A stretch of DNA of 64,000 nt, taken from the NCBI GenBank assembly GCA_900100475.1, contig FMTU01000001.1, forward strand, positions 372,001 to 436,000. The letters are read 5' to 3'. The notes under the pieces are model-generated. The model was not told the DNA's origin. It saw nothing but the letters and a program-made list of their open reading frames with translations, and did no database searches. Position 1 is the first letter of the stretch. Each line of letters starts with the position of its first letter. This document shows, in pieces, positions 43,920 to 51,910 of the stretch. Made by a program: the position numbers and the translations under genes. The DNA comes from Sphingobium faniae (GTDB taxonomy: Bacteria > Pseudomonadota > Alphaproteobacteria > Sphingomonadales > Sphingomonadaceae).

Positions 43920-44456
43920 ATGGCGCGCTGGTACATCATCCACGCCTATTCGGGCTTCGAGAACAAGGTGAAGGAATCGATCCTCTCCGAAGCCGAGCGC
44001 ATGGGCCTCTCCCAACTGGTCGAACAGGTCGAGGTGCCGACCGAGACGATCACCGAGGTGAAGCGCGGCAAGAAGGTGCAGGTCGAACGCAAGTTCATGC
44101 CCGGCTATGTCCTTGCCAAGCTGAGCCTGAACGACGACATCTACCATCTGGTCCGCAACACCCCCAAGGTGACGGGTTTCCTGGGGTCGAGCGGCAAGCC
44201 GCAGGCGATCAGCGAATCGGAAGCGGCCCGCTATTTCGGCGCGCAGCAGGAAGCCGCCGCGGCGCCCAAGCATCAGGTCAGCGTCGATTATGAGATCGGC
44301 GACAGCGTCAAGGTGCTTGACGGCCCCTTCGCCAGCTTCAACGGCACGGTCGAGGAACTGGATTTCGAAAAGAACCGCGTCAAGGTGTCGGTGTCGATCT
44401 TCGGCCGCGCCACGCCGGTGGAACTGGACTTCGAGCAGGTCGAACTGTCGAAATAA
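43920..44456 (+). CDS. nusG: Transcription termination/antitermination protein NusG
   Basis: The product has 178 residues. The N-terminal NGN domain begins RWYIIHAYSGFENKVKES and contains RKFMPGYVLAKL and RNTPKVTGFLG; the C-terminal KOW domain has GDSVKVLDGPFASFNGTVEE. It binds RNA polymerase and couples it to Rho or the ribosome. Between secE and rplK in a conserved cluster. Confidence 0.97.
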   Translation: MARWYIIHAYSGFENKVKESILSEAERMGLSQLVEQVEVPTETITEVKRGKKVQVERKFMPGYVLAKLSLNDDIYHLVRNTPKVTGFLGSSGKPQAISESEAARYFGAQQEAAAAPKHQVSVDYEIGDSVKVLDGPFASFNGTVEELDFEKNRVKVSVSIFGRATPVELDFEQVELSK

Positions 44457-44459
44457 GGA

Positions 44460-44482
44460 TTTTCGGGCTTCTGGCCCGAAAA
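44460..44482 (+). promoter_or_regulatory. Stem-loop between nusG and rplK
   Basis: TTTTCGGGC, a 5-base loop, GCCCGAAAA: a perfect 9-bp stem starting 3 bases past the nusG stop. No U-run follows, so it is not a strong terminator. It may attenuate or be a processing site, or contribute to an L1-binding leader ahead of rplK-rplA. Confidence 0.45.
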
Positions 44483-44577
44483 TGTTGCGGGAGGGTCGCT
44501 TCGGCGATCCGTCAAGACCGCTAAACTTGAACCGGAAGGCCGGATATTCCGCCCTTCCAGCAACAGAGTGAGTGAAA

Positions 44578-45009
44578 ATGGCCAAGAAGATTACGGGCTA
44601 TATCAAGCTCCAGGTGCCCGCTGGAGCCGCCAACCCCTCGCCGCCGATCGGTCCTGCTTTGGGTCAGCGCGGCGTGAACATCATGGAATTCTGCAAGGCG
44701 TTCAACGCCTCGACGGACAAGGTGGAAAAGGGCACCCCGCTGCCGACCATCATCACCGTCTATGCGGACCGTTCGTTCAGCTTCGTGACGAAGCAGCCGC
44801 CCGCCACCTACCTCCTCAAGAAGGCGGTGAACCTCAAATCCGGCTCGAAGGAGCCCGGCAAGGCTTCCGCCGGGAAGATCAAGCGCTCGCAGCTCGCCGA
44901 AATCGCGCAGGCCAAGATGGCCGACCTGAACGCGAACGACATCGACGCGGCGACGAAGATCATCGAAGGCTCCGCCCGTGCGATGGGCCTCGAAGTGGTG
45001 GAGGGTTAA
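44578..45009 (+). CDS. rplK: 50S ribosomal protein L11
   Basis: The product has 143 residues. [39 protein letters not shown] and the C-terminal rRNA-binding domain are standard L11. It lies at the base of the L7/L12 stalk and is needed for stringent response activation. A GTG two codons upstream is in frame but less likely. rplA follows after 4 bases. Confidence 0.97.
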   Translation: MAKKITGYIKLQVPAGAANPSPPIGPALGQRGVNIMEFCKAFNASTDKVEKGTPLPTIITVYADRSFSFVTKQPPATYLLKKAVNLKSGSKEPGKASAGKIKRSQLAEIAQAKMADLNANDIDAATKIIEGSARAMGLEVVEG

Positions 45010-45013
45010 GACC

Positions 45014-45712
45014 ATGGCAAAGCTGACGAAGAAGGCGAAGGTCCTGACCGCTGCCGTGGACAAGGAAAAGCTGCACGGCGTCGACGAGGCGCTGGGCCTG
45101 ATCAAGACCCATGCGACCGCCAAGTTCGACGAAAGCGTCGAAATCGCGATCAATCTGGGCGTCGATCCCCGTCACGCCGACCAGATGGTCCGCGGCGTCG
45201 TCACCCTGCCCGCTGGCACCGGCAAGACCGTGCGCGTCGCCGTGTTCGCCCGTGGCGACAAGGCCGAAGCCGCGACTGCCGCTGGCGCCGATGTGGTGGG
45301 CGCGGAAGACCTGCTGGAAAGCATCCAGGCCGGTAACATCGATTTCCAGCGCGTGATCGCGACCCCCGACATGATGGGTCTGGTCGGCCGCCTCGGCAAG
45401 GTGCTCGGCCCCAAGGGCCTGATGCCGAACCCGAAGCTGGGAACCGTCACCCCGAACGTCGCCGAAGCGGTCAAGGCCGCCAAGGGCGGGCAGATCGAAT
45501 TTCGCGTCGAAAAGGCCGGCATCATCCATGCGGGCCTCGGCAAGGCGAGCTTCACCCAGGACGACCTGCGCAAGAATTTCGACGCGTTCGTCGATGCGAT
45601 CGTCAAGGCGAAGCCAGCGGGAGCCAAGGGCAAATATGTCCGCAAGATCGCCCTGTCGTCCTCGATGGGTCCGGGCGTGAAGGTCGACGTGGCGGAAGTC
45701 GCCGCGGCCTGA
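45014..45712 (+). CDS. rplA: 50S ribosomal protein L1
   Basis: The product has 232 residues from the ATG at 45014. Standard L1 segments include [37 protein letters not shown] and [19 protein letters not shown]1 forms the mobile stalk at the E site and in E. coli represses its own rplK-rplA mRNA. The operon ends after this gene with a terminator; rplJ and rplL are not next door, unlike in E. coli. Confidence 0.97.
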   Translation: MAKLTKKAKVLTAAVDKEKLHGVDEALGLIKTHATAKFDESVEIAINLGVDPRHADQMVRGVVTLPAGTGKTVRVAVFARGDKAEAATAAGADVVGAEDLLESIQAGNIDFQRVIATPDMMGLVGRLGKVLGPKGLMPNPKLGTVTPNVAEAVKAAKGGQIEFRVEKAGIIHAGLGKASFTQDDLRKNFDAFVDAIVKAKPAGAKGKYVRKIALSSSMGPGVKVDVAEVAAA

Positions 45713-45737
45713 TCGAACGAATATAACGAATAGGGGA

Positions 45738-45778
45738 GCCTCCTTCCTCCGTGCGGGGAAGGAGGCTTTCGCTTTTTT
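45738..45778 (+). terminator. Rho-independent terminator after rplA
   Basis: A perfect 10-bp stem (45738-45747 with 45757-45766, GCCTCCTTCC/GGAAGGAGGC) is followed by TTTCGCTTTTTT. Confidence 0.92.
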
Positions 45779-45785
45779 GTGGAGC

Positions 45786-45888
45786 GGGGCGACCTATGCC
45801 GCCCCAGCCGATATCATGCTCCTGTGAAAGCGGGAGCCGGGATTGGGGCGCGTGACCTGACGCCCCAGGGCTTTTTTGCTTTCGCAGG
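45786..45888 (+). promoter_or_regulatory. Structured leader ahead of DEAD-box helicase gene
   Basis: Two hairpins use the same arms: GGGGCG (45786-45791) with CGCCCC (45800-45805), and GGGGCG (45845-45850) with CGCCCC (45861-45866). The second is followed by six T (45872-45877), like a terminator, and is enclosed by an outer repeat CCTGTGAAAGC (45821-45831) / GCTTTCGCAGG (45878-45888). Because the arms are interchangeable, alternative pairings are possible, as in attenuators. The helicase start is about 70 bases downstream. Confidence 0.5.
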
Positions 45889-45956
45889 GCCACAGGCAGG
45901 TCTTCAGGTATCCGTCGGGCAAGGCGGGTCGCTTTTATCCGATGGAAAACAAGAAC

Positions 45957-47696
45957 ATGGCATTCGAACATCTCTCTCCCCTGCTCGCCGACGCGTTGAC
46001 AAAAAAGGGCTATGAAGGCCTGACCCCGGTACAAGCCGAAGTGACGCAGGCGCAAGCGGAAGGCCGCGACCTGATCGTTTCGGCGCAAACCGGATCGGGC
46101 AAGACCGTGGCTTTCGGCCTGGCCATGGCGAGCGAATTGCTGGGCGATACGGGCAAGCTGCCCGTCCCCGGCCTGCCGCTGGCGCTGGCGATCGCGCCGA
46201 CCCGCGAACTGGCGCTTCAGGTGAGCCGGGAACTGGAATGGCTTTACGGCGCGGCGCGGGCGCGGATCGCGACCTGCGTGGGCGGCATGGACGCGGCCAA
46301 GGAACGCCGGGCGCTGTCCCACGGCGCGCATATCGTCGTCGGCACGCCGGGCCGCCTGCGCGACCATCTGGAGCGCGGGGCGCTGGACCTGTCGGGCTTG
46401 CGGACGGTCGTGCTCGATGAAGCCGACGAAATGCTCGACATGGGCTTTCGCGAGGATCTGGAGGAAATACTGGATGCAACGCCTGGAGAGCGGCGGACAT
46501 TGCTGTTCTCCGCGACCATGCCCAAGCCCATCGTGGCGCTGGCGCGGCGTTATCAGAAGGATGCACTGCGGATTTCCACCGTCAGCGACGAACGCGGCCA
46601 TGGCGACATCAGCTATCAGGCGTTGACGGTCGCCCCCGCCGATATCGAAAATGCGGTGGTGAACCTGCTGCGCTTCCATGAGGCGGAGACGGCGATCCTG
46701 TTCTGCGCCACGCGCGACAATGTGCGGCACCTCCATGCGAGCCTGACCGAGCGCGGCTTCGCGGCGGTGGCGCTGTCGGGCGAGCATAGCCAGAATGAAC
46801 GCAACCATGCGCTTCAGGCCCTGCGCGACCGCCGGGCGCGGGTGTGCGTGGCGACCGACGTGGCGGCGCGCGGCATTGACTTGCCGAACCTCTCCCTCGT
46901 CGTCCATGTCGAACTGCCGCGCGATGCGGAGACGATGCAGCACCGTTCCGGCCGCACCGGGCGCGCGGGGAAGAAGGGGACGGCGGTGCTGATCGTCCCC
47001 TATCCGCGCCGCCGTCGGGTCGAATCCATGTTGCGCGGCGCGAAAATCCCCGTCGAATGGGGCACGCCGCCGAGCCGCGAGGCCATTCAGGAGCAGGACA
47101 ATGCGCGGCTGCGCGCCACGCTGATGGAACGGGCCGAACTGGACGAGGCGGACTGGGCGCTGGGCGCAGAACTGCTGGCGGAAAAGAGCGCGAAGGAAAT
47201 CGCGGCGATGCTGGTGCGAAGCGCCCGCGCATCCCTCCCCGTGCCGGAGGAACTGCTCGACGCCAGCGAAGCGCCGCCGCGCCGGGACGGGCCGCGCCCC
47301 GGTTTCGAGGATACGGTCTGGTTCCGCATGGACATCGGGCGGCGGCAGAATGCCGATCCGCGCTGGATATTGCCGCTGGTGTGCCGCCGGGGCCATGTCA
47401 GCCGGAGCGAGATCGGCGCGATCCGCATCGCGGCCAATGAGACGCTGTTCGAAATCCCTTCCGCCATCGCCTCGCGTTTCATGGCGGCGGTGAAGCGGAC
47501 GGGCGAGGCCAGCGACGAGGGCGCGGAAGTCGCGATCGAGCAAGTCGAGGGCACGCCGCGCGAACAGGCGCGCGAGCATCGCAAGGGCGGCGCACGGCAC
47601 GGCAACGGCGAGCGCCCTCGCGGCGGAGCGCCGCATAGCGCGCGGCCGTTCAAGGGTCCCAGGCGTCCCGGCGGCCCGCGCAAGCCGCGCGGATAA
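45957..47696 (+). CDS. DEAD-box ATP-dependent RNA helicase with DbpA-type RNA-binding domain
   Basis: The product has 579 residues from MAFEHLSPLLADAL; an ATG at 45942 is an alternative. Motifs: Q motif (GYEGLTPVQ), Walker A AQTGSGKT (43-50), DEAD in VLDEADEMLD, SAT, and HRSGRTGRAGKKG. Beyond the two RecA domains, a DbpA/CsdA-type RNA-binding domain (DTVWFRMDIGRRQNADP ... ISRSEIGAIRI-like VSRSEIGAIRIAANETLFE) and a basic Arg/Gly-rich tail follow. It probably remodels rRNA or mRNA in ribosome assembly or in the cold. The long structured leader suggests regulated expression. Confidence 0.94.
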   Translation: MAFEHLSPLLADALTKKGYEGLTPVQAEVTQAQAEGRDLIVSAQTGSGKTVAFGLAMASELLGDTGKLPVPGLPLALAIAPTRELALQVSRELEWLYGAARARIATCVGGMDAAKERRALSHGAHIVVGTPGRLRDHLERGALDLSGLRTVVLDEADEMLDMGFREDLEEILDATPGERRTLLFSATMPKPIVALARRYQKDALRISTVSDERGHGDISYQALTVAPADIENAVVNLLRFHEAETAILFCATRDNVRHLHASLTERGFAAVALSGEHSQNERNHALQALRDRRARVCVATDVAARGIDLPNLSLVVHVELPRDAETMQHRSGRTGRAGKKGTAVLIVPYPRRRRVESMLRGAKIPVEWGTPPSREAIQEQDNARLRATLMERAELDEADWALGAELLAEKSAKEIAAMLVRSARASLPVPEELLDASEAPPRRDGPRPGFEDTVWFRMDIGRRQNADPRWILPLVCRRGHVSRSEIGAIRIAANETLFEIPSAIASRFMAAVKRTGEASDEGAEVAIEQVEGTPREQAREHRKGGARHGNGERPRGGAPHSARPFKGPRRPGGPRKPRG

Positions 47697-47715
47697 GGCC
47701 GGGCTGGGCGCTCAG

Positions 47716-47753
47716 GTCGCGATCTGTTTCCCATAGATGCAACAGATCGCGAC
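47716..47753. terminator. Stem-loop between convergent genes
   Basis: A perfect 13-bp inverted repeat (47716-47728 with 47741-47753, GTCGCGATCTGTT/AACAGATCGCGAC) with a 12-base loop sits between the convergent helicase and antiporter genes. There is no U-run, so it may be a processing or Rho-linked end or another dyad element. Confidence 0.5.
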
Positions 47754-47784
47754 ATGATCGCCTTCCCATGCCCCCTGAAGCGGT

Positions 47785-49419
47785 TCAGCCCGCGCCGCAG
47801 AGCACCAACATGCGCGATGCCAGTTCCCGCTCGCCCATGACGACATAGGGCACGCCCAGCCCCTCCAGATGGACAGCCTCCGCATCGCTATGCGCGCGGG
47901 CGATGACCTGTATCGCAGGGTTCAGATGGTATGCATGCTGATGAATCGCGCCCGCTTCGAATCCTTCCGGCACCGCGATCAGCAGGCGGCGCGCCTTGCC
48001 GATCCCCGCCGCGATCAGGTGGCGGTCCTCCAGCGCGCTGCCGCGTATCACGGACAGGCCCGCTTCCTCAGCTTCGTCGGCCCGTTCCATATCCCCTTCG
48101 ATCACGACGAAATGGATGTTGCGTTCCGCAAGGCGCATCGCGATGAGCTTGCCCACGCGGCCATAGCCGACCAGTATGACATGCCCCATGCGCGGCTTTT
48201 CGGTCGCGGCTTCCTCATTTTCTTCCGCTTCCTCCTCCTTGCGGTCGCGCACGACCAGAGAGAAGATGATGGGATTGAGCAGGATCGACACGATCGCCCC
48301 GGCGAGGATCAGGTCGCGCCCCTCCGCCGGCAGGACGCCAAGGCCGGTGCCCAGCGAAGCAAGGATGAAGGAAAATTCGCCGATCTGCGCGAGACTCGCC
48401 GAAATGGTGAGCGCCGTGTCGGTGGGATGACCAAAGGCGCGCACGATGAAGAAGGCTGCGATCGACTTGCCGACGATGATGATCGCGACGGTGGCGAACA
48501 GGAGCAGCGGTTGCTGCACCAGCACGGCCGGATTGAACAGCATCCCCACCGACACGAAGAACAGCACCGCAAAAGCATCGCGCAGCGGCAGGGTTTCCTC
48601 CGTCGCGCGGCGGCTGAGCGGAGTTTCGCCCAGGATCATGCCCGCGAAGAATGCGCCCAGCGCAAAGGACACGTCAAAGGCTACGGCCGCGCCGAAAGCA
48701 ACACCCAATGCTATCGCAAGGACGGCAAGCCGGAACAGTTCGCGCGATCCGGTGTGGACAACCCAGTGGAGCGCCCACGGGATGACCCTGCGGCCTACGA
48801 TCAGCATCAGCGCGACGAAGCCCATGACCTTGAGCATCGTGCCCAGCAGCGGGGCGAGCAGCGCCTCCATGCCGGCGCCTGCTTCGGCGTTATTCATGAC
48901 GCCCGCCAGAGCCGGCAGCAGGACGAGCGCCAGCACCATCGCCAGATCCTCGACGATCAGCCAGCCGACCGCTATGCGCCCGCGCCGCGTTTCGACCAGA
49001 TTCGCGCCTTGCAGCGCCCGCAGCAGGACGACCGTGCTGGCGACCGACAGTGCAAGGCCGAAGACAAGGCCGCCCATGATCGACCAGCCCTGCGTCCAGG
49101 CCAACGCCATGCCCAGCAAGGTGGCGACCGCGATCTGCCCCACAGCGCCGGGCACCGCGATCATCCTGACCGACAAAAGGTCGCGCAGGGAGAAATGGAG
49201 GCCCACCCCGAACATCAGCAGGATGACGCCGATCTCCGCCAGTTCATTGGCCAGATTGGCGTCAGCGACGAAACCGGGGGTGAACGGGCCGACCATGATG
49301 CCCGCGAGCAGATAGCCGACCAGCGGCGAAAGCTTGAGACGATGGGCGATGGCGCCCAGGATGAACGCAACGACAAGACCTGCAACAATAGTGCCGATCA
49401 GCGGCGTGTGGTGGGGCAT
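47785..49419 (-). CDS. Kef/YbaL-type cation:proton antiporter (CPA2) with RCK domain
   Basis: The product has 544 residues. Twelve or so membrane helices (SPLVGYLLAGIMVGPFTPGF, VASTVVLLRALQGANLVET) contain the CPA2 core, followed from about residue 405 by a TrkA-N/RCK nucleotide-binding domain (HVILVGYGRVGKLIAMRLAE, then GSALEDRHLIAAGIG). This is the KefB/KefC/YbaL layout for proton-linked potassium or cation export. No KefF/KefG ancillary gene is adjacent, so glutathione-adduct gating is not indicated. YbaL-like is the best match. Confidence 0.92.
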   Translation of the reverse strand: MPHHTPLIGTIVAGLVVAFILGAIAHRLKLSPLVGYLLAGIMVGPFTPGFVADANLANELAEIGVILLMFGVGLHFSLRDLLSVRMIAVPGAVGQIAVATLLGMALAWTQGWSIMGGLVFGLALSVASTVVLLRALQGANLVETRRGRIAVGWLIVEDLAMVLALVLLPALAGVMNNAEAGAGMEALLAPLLGTMLKVMGFVALMLIVGRRVIPWALHWVVHTGSRELFRLAVLAIALGVAFGAAVAFDVSFALGAFFAGMILGETPLSRRATEETLPLRDAFAVLFFVSVGMLFNPAVLVQQPLLLFATVAIIIVGKSIAAFFIVRAFGHPTDTALTISASLAQIGEFSFILASLGTGLGVLPAEGRDLILAGAIVSILLNPIIFSLVVRDRKEEEAEENEEAATEKPRMGHVILVGYGRVGKLIAMRLAERNIHFVVIEGDMERADEAEEAGLSVIRGSALEDRHLIAAGIGKARRLLIAVPEGFEAGAIHQHAYHLNPAIQVIARAHSDAEAVHLEGLGVPYVVMGERELASRMLVLCGAG

Positions 49420-49486
49420 AGAAGTCCTTTATTCCGGTCCCCCGGCGGACAGCGGCAAGGCCGCTTCCGCCAGCGGGATAATAGCT

Positions 49487-49612
49487 TCATTCGATAGCCG
49501 TCAGCAAGGCGGCGGACAGAAGGGCCGCCGCCGCGCCAAGGCCGGACATCACGGCAGGCATGAACCACCAGGGCGGACGACGATTGCCGCGCCGCGCTCT
49601 TTTGCGGGCCAT
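49487..49612 (-). CDS. Small membrane protein, 41 residues
   Basis: A 41-codon gene starts at the ATG ending at 49612, with an excellent ribosome-binding site (AAGGAG, 8 bases upstream). The product begins with a very basic stretch (MARKRARRGNRRPP), then WWFMPAVMSGLGAAAALLSA and LLTAIE, a single hydrophobic segment of about 20 residues. No family is recognised. It lies 67 bases after the 134-residue membrane protein and 67 bases before the antiporter, all on one strand, so an operon is possible. Confidence 0.6.
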   Translation of the reverse strand: MARKRARRGNRRPPWWFMPAVMSGLGAAAALLSAALLTAIE

Positions 49613-49679
49613 GAGCGCACTCCTTGTTCAGGAAGAAACGGACCGGCCCGTCAGCGACGCGACCGGCAACAGCTTTCCA

Positions 49680-50084
49680 TCAGAAGCGCGGCGGCGCCCT
49701 TGCGAGTGGGCGATAGACCGGAGCAGCGGAAGCAGCAGCCCGGGCCGCATCAGGCCAGGGTGCGTCGATGGAACGCACGCGCCAGCAAAGAAACGCCAGC
49801 ACGGCAAGGGAAAGCATGAGGGGCAAAGGCGCGGAAACGGGCAGCGGGACCAGCCCCGCCCCATCCGGCCCGGCCAATCGTTTCGCTTGCGGCGTCGCGG
49901 GGGATCGGGCCTTCAGCACCACGCTGGTGGTCGCCGGATTGAAGGCCGACCCGGTCAATTTGCTGGAAGGAAGGCCCAGCGGCGCGATGGCGCACAGCAA
50001 CGCCACGCATATCGCCATCCACAAGGTCGCAAAGAAGAGCAGGCGGCCCTTTCCTGCTCCCTGACTGTGGCCTCGCTGCGGCAT
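49680..50084 (-). CDS. Hypothetical two-helix membrane protein
   Basis: The product has 134 residues from the ATG at 50084 (MPQRGHSQGAGKGRLL), with AAGGAAG about 4 bases upstream; a longer frame to 50162 lacks a site. Two hydrophobic segments (LFFATLWMAICVALLCAIAP and LPLMLSLAVLAFLCW) flank a periplasmic or cytoplasmic loop with many Ala, Thr and Pro. The C-terminus is Ala/Pro/Arg-rich. I do not recognise the family. It is divergent from rplU and followed on the same strand by a 41-residue membrane protein. Confidence 0.65.
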   Translation of the reverse strand: MPQRGHSQGAGKGRLLFFATLWMAICVALLCAIAPLGLPSSKLTGSAFNPATTSVVLKARSPATPQAKRLAGPDGAGLVPLPVSAPLPLMLSLAVLAFLCWRVRSIDAPWPDAARAAASAAPVYRPLARAPPRF

Positions 50085-50207
50085 GCGCTTCCTTTCTCTA
50101 CCGCAAATAGGAGGTATAAGCGTCGAAAGCCAGTTTCGATTCCCGCCCATATTGGTTGACATCGCCGAGTCATTCCCTTACCGGGCCACATTCCCGCGCG
50201 GGTCGGC

Positions 50208-50242
50208 AGGACTTTGTCCTTGATGATCTGCGTAAAGCAGAT
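50208..50242 (+). promoter_or_regulatory. Two small tandem hairpins in the rplU leader
   Basis: AGGAC-TTT-GTCCT (50208-50220) and ATCTGC-GTAAA-GCAGAT (50226-50242) lie 5 bases apart and 22 bases before the rplU start. They could form an autoregulatory leader for L21; no such site is established here. Confidence 0.4.
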
Positions 50243-50263
50243 TTGAACGAGAAGAGAAAAGCC

Positions 50264-50563
50264 ATGTTCGCAGTCGTGCGCACAGGCGGCAAGCAGTATC
50301 GCGTCGCCGCCGGAGACAAGATCGTCGTCGAAAAGCTGGCCGGAGAGGCTGGCGACAAGGTGACACTGGACGACATCCTGTTCGCCGGTGAAGGCGACAA
50401 GGTGCAGGACGCCAAGAAGCTGACCGTCGCCGCCGAAATCATCGCGCAGGCGAAGGGCGAGAAGGTCATCGTCTTCAAGAAGCGCCGCCGTCACAATTAC
50501 CGCCGCAAGAACGGCCATCGCCAGAACCACACGATCCTGAAGATCGTGTCGATCGGCGCCTGA
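50264..50563 (+). CDS. rplU: 50S ribosomal protein L21
   Basis: The product has 99 residues from [39 protein letters not shown] is the conserved C-terminal rRNA-binding block. The ATG follows AGAAGAGAAAAG. Start of the conserved alphaproteobacterial run rplU-rpmA-GNAT-obg-proB. Confidence 0.97.
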   Translation: MFAVVRTGGKQYRVAAGDKIVVEKLAGEAGDKVTLDDILFAGEGDKVQDAKKLTVAAEIIAQAKGEKVIVFKKRRRHNYRRKNGHRQNHTILKIVSIGA

Positions 50564-50594
50564 GCCGCTGCTAGAGATTCAAGGAGTTTAGGTC

Positions 50595-50864
<270 letters not shown>

Positions 50865-50948
50865 CGGACGATCAATGACGGATCGTCCTTCGCAGGGGCG
50901 ATCCTTACCGATAGCAAAGCCATCAGGCGAACTATTCGGTGTTCCAAG

Positions 50949-50988
50949 GGAAAAAGGGGCGCCCCATGCAGGGAGCGCCCCTTTTTCC
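50949..50988. terminator. Rho-independent terminator after rpmA
   Basis: A perfect 14-bp repeat (50949-50962 with 50975-50988) includes a GGGGCGC/GCGCCCC core flanked by A5 and T5, so it can terminate on either strand. A 12-base loop. The DNA up to the GNAT gene at 51142 holds no other gene. Confidence 0.92.
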
Positions 50989-51141
50989 GTTCACCGGACT
51001 CTCCCACCCTTTGCCCTCAAACCAACGGAACCGAAGGCATTTCCGCGCGTCCGACGCGCAGCCAGGGCAACCAGCCGAAACCGTCGCCAAGCCGTAACTT
51101 TTATCGGCCATGGGCACCCGGAATAGAGGAGAGACCTTATC

Positions 51142-51717
51142 ATGTTCGCCCGTACCCCCCGTCTGCTGCTGAGGCCCGGCTGGAAGGAGGATGCAATCGC
51201 GCTCGCACAGGTCATAGGAGACCCCGCAATCTTGCGGAACCTGACCGGCGCGCCCAGCCCCTATGGCCCGCAAGACGCCGAAGCCTTCCTGTCGATGCCG
51301 CAGGATTCGCACCAGCCCCGCCTGCTGATCTTCGCCCGCACACGAGGTGCGCCGCGCCTCGTCGGCGGATGCGGGATCGAACGCGCCGCCGACGGCAAGC
51401 CGGAACTGGGCTATTGGATCGCGCGACCCTGTTGGGGACTGGGCTTCGCGACGGAAGCGACCCGCGCACTGCTCGGCATGGCGCGCGCCAATGGCGTACG
51501 GGGCCTGCGCGCCGCCCATTTCGCGGACAACCCCGCTTCGGGTCATGTCCTGCGGAAGCTGGGATTCCACTTCACCGGCCGCATCGAAACCCGGCGCAGT
51601 CCCGGCCGTGGCGGCGCCGCCGATTGCCTGATCTTCGAGGAAGGCGAAGCTTCGCCCATGCCGGTTGACCCGGCGCTCGATATCTACCGCGACGCCATGC
51701 CCGCTCTGGCGGCGTAA
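51142..51717 (+). CDS. GNAT-family N-acetyltransferase (RimJ/RimL-like)
   Basis: The product has 191 residues. The GNAT fold is visible: TPRLLLRPGWKEDAIALAQV at the start, GYWIARPCWGLGFATEATRA (acetyl-CoA loop) and NPASGHVLRKLGFHFTGRIE. The RimJ/RimL subgroup acetylates protein N-termini or small amines; the substrate here is unknown. The position between rpmA and obg is conserved in alphaproteobacteria. GAGGAGAG precedes the start. Confidence 0.92.
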   Translation: MFARTPRLLLRPGWKEDAIALAQVIGDPAILRNLTGAPSPYGPQDAEAFLSMPQDSHQPRLLIFARTRGAPRLVGGCGIERAADGKPELGYWIARPCWGLGFATEATRALLGMARANGVRGLRAAHFADNPASGHVLRKLGFHFTGRIETRRSPGRGGAADCLIFEEGEASPMPVDPALDIYRDAMPALAA

Positions 51718-51731
51718 AGGCGGACTTCGGG

Positions 51732-51757
51732 CCGGGAGGCGATCTCCGACCTCCCGG
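51732..51757 (+). terminator. Stem-loop after GNAT gene
   Basis: A perfect 8-bp stem CCGGGAGG (51732-51739) / CCTCCCGG (51750-51757) lies 15 bases after the stop, followed only by a pyrimidine stretch (TCCTTCTC). A weak terminator at best. Confidence 0.5.
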
Positions 51758-51910
51758 TCCTTCTCATCCGATGCGCCCAGGCGCTTCAACGACGCCGCTC
51801 ATCGCGAAAGCCCCGACTTAGGTGTCGGCGGCGTAACTTTCCTGGCCTCAACGATCCCCCTTGCTCCATCCCCGGTTTAATTCTTCCGCATAAGGGGCTA
51901 TGGGCGCGCC

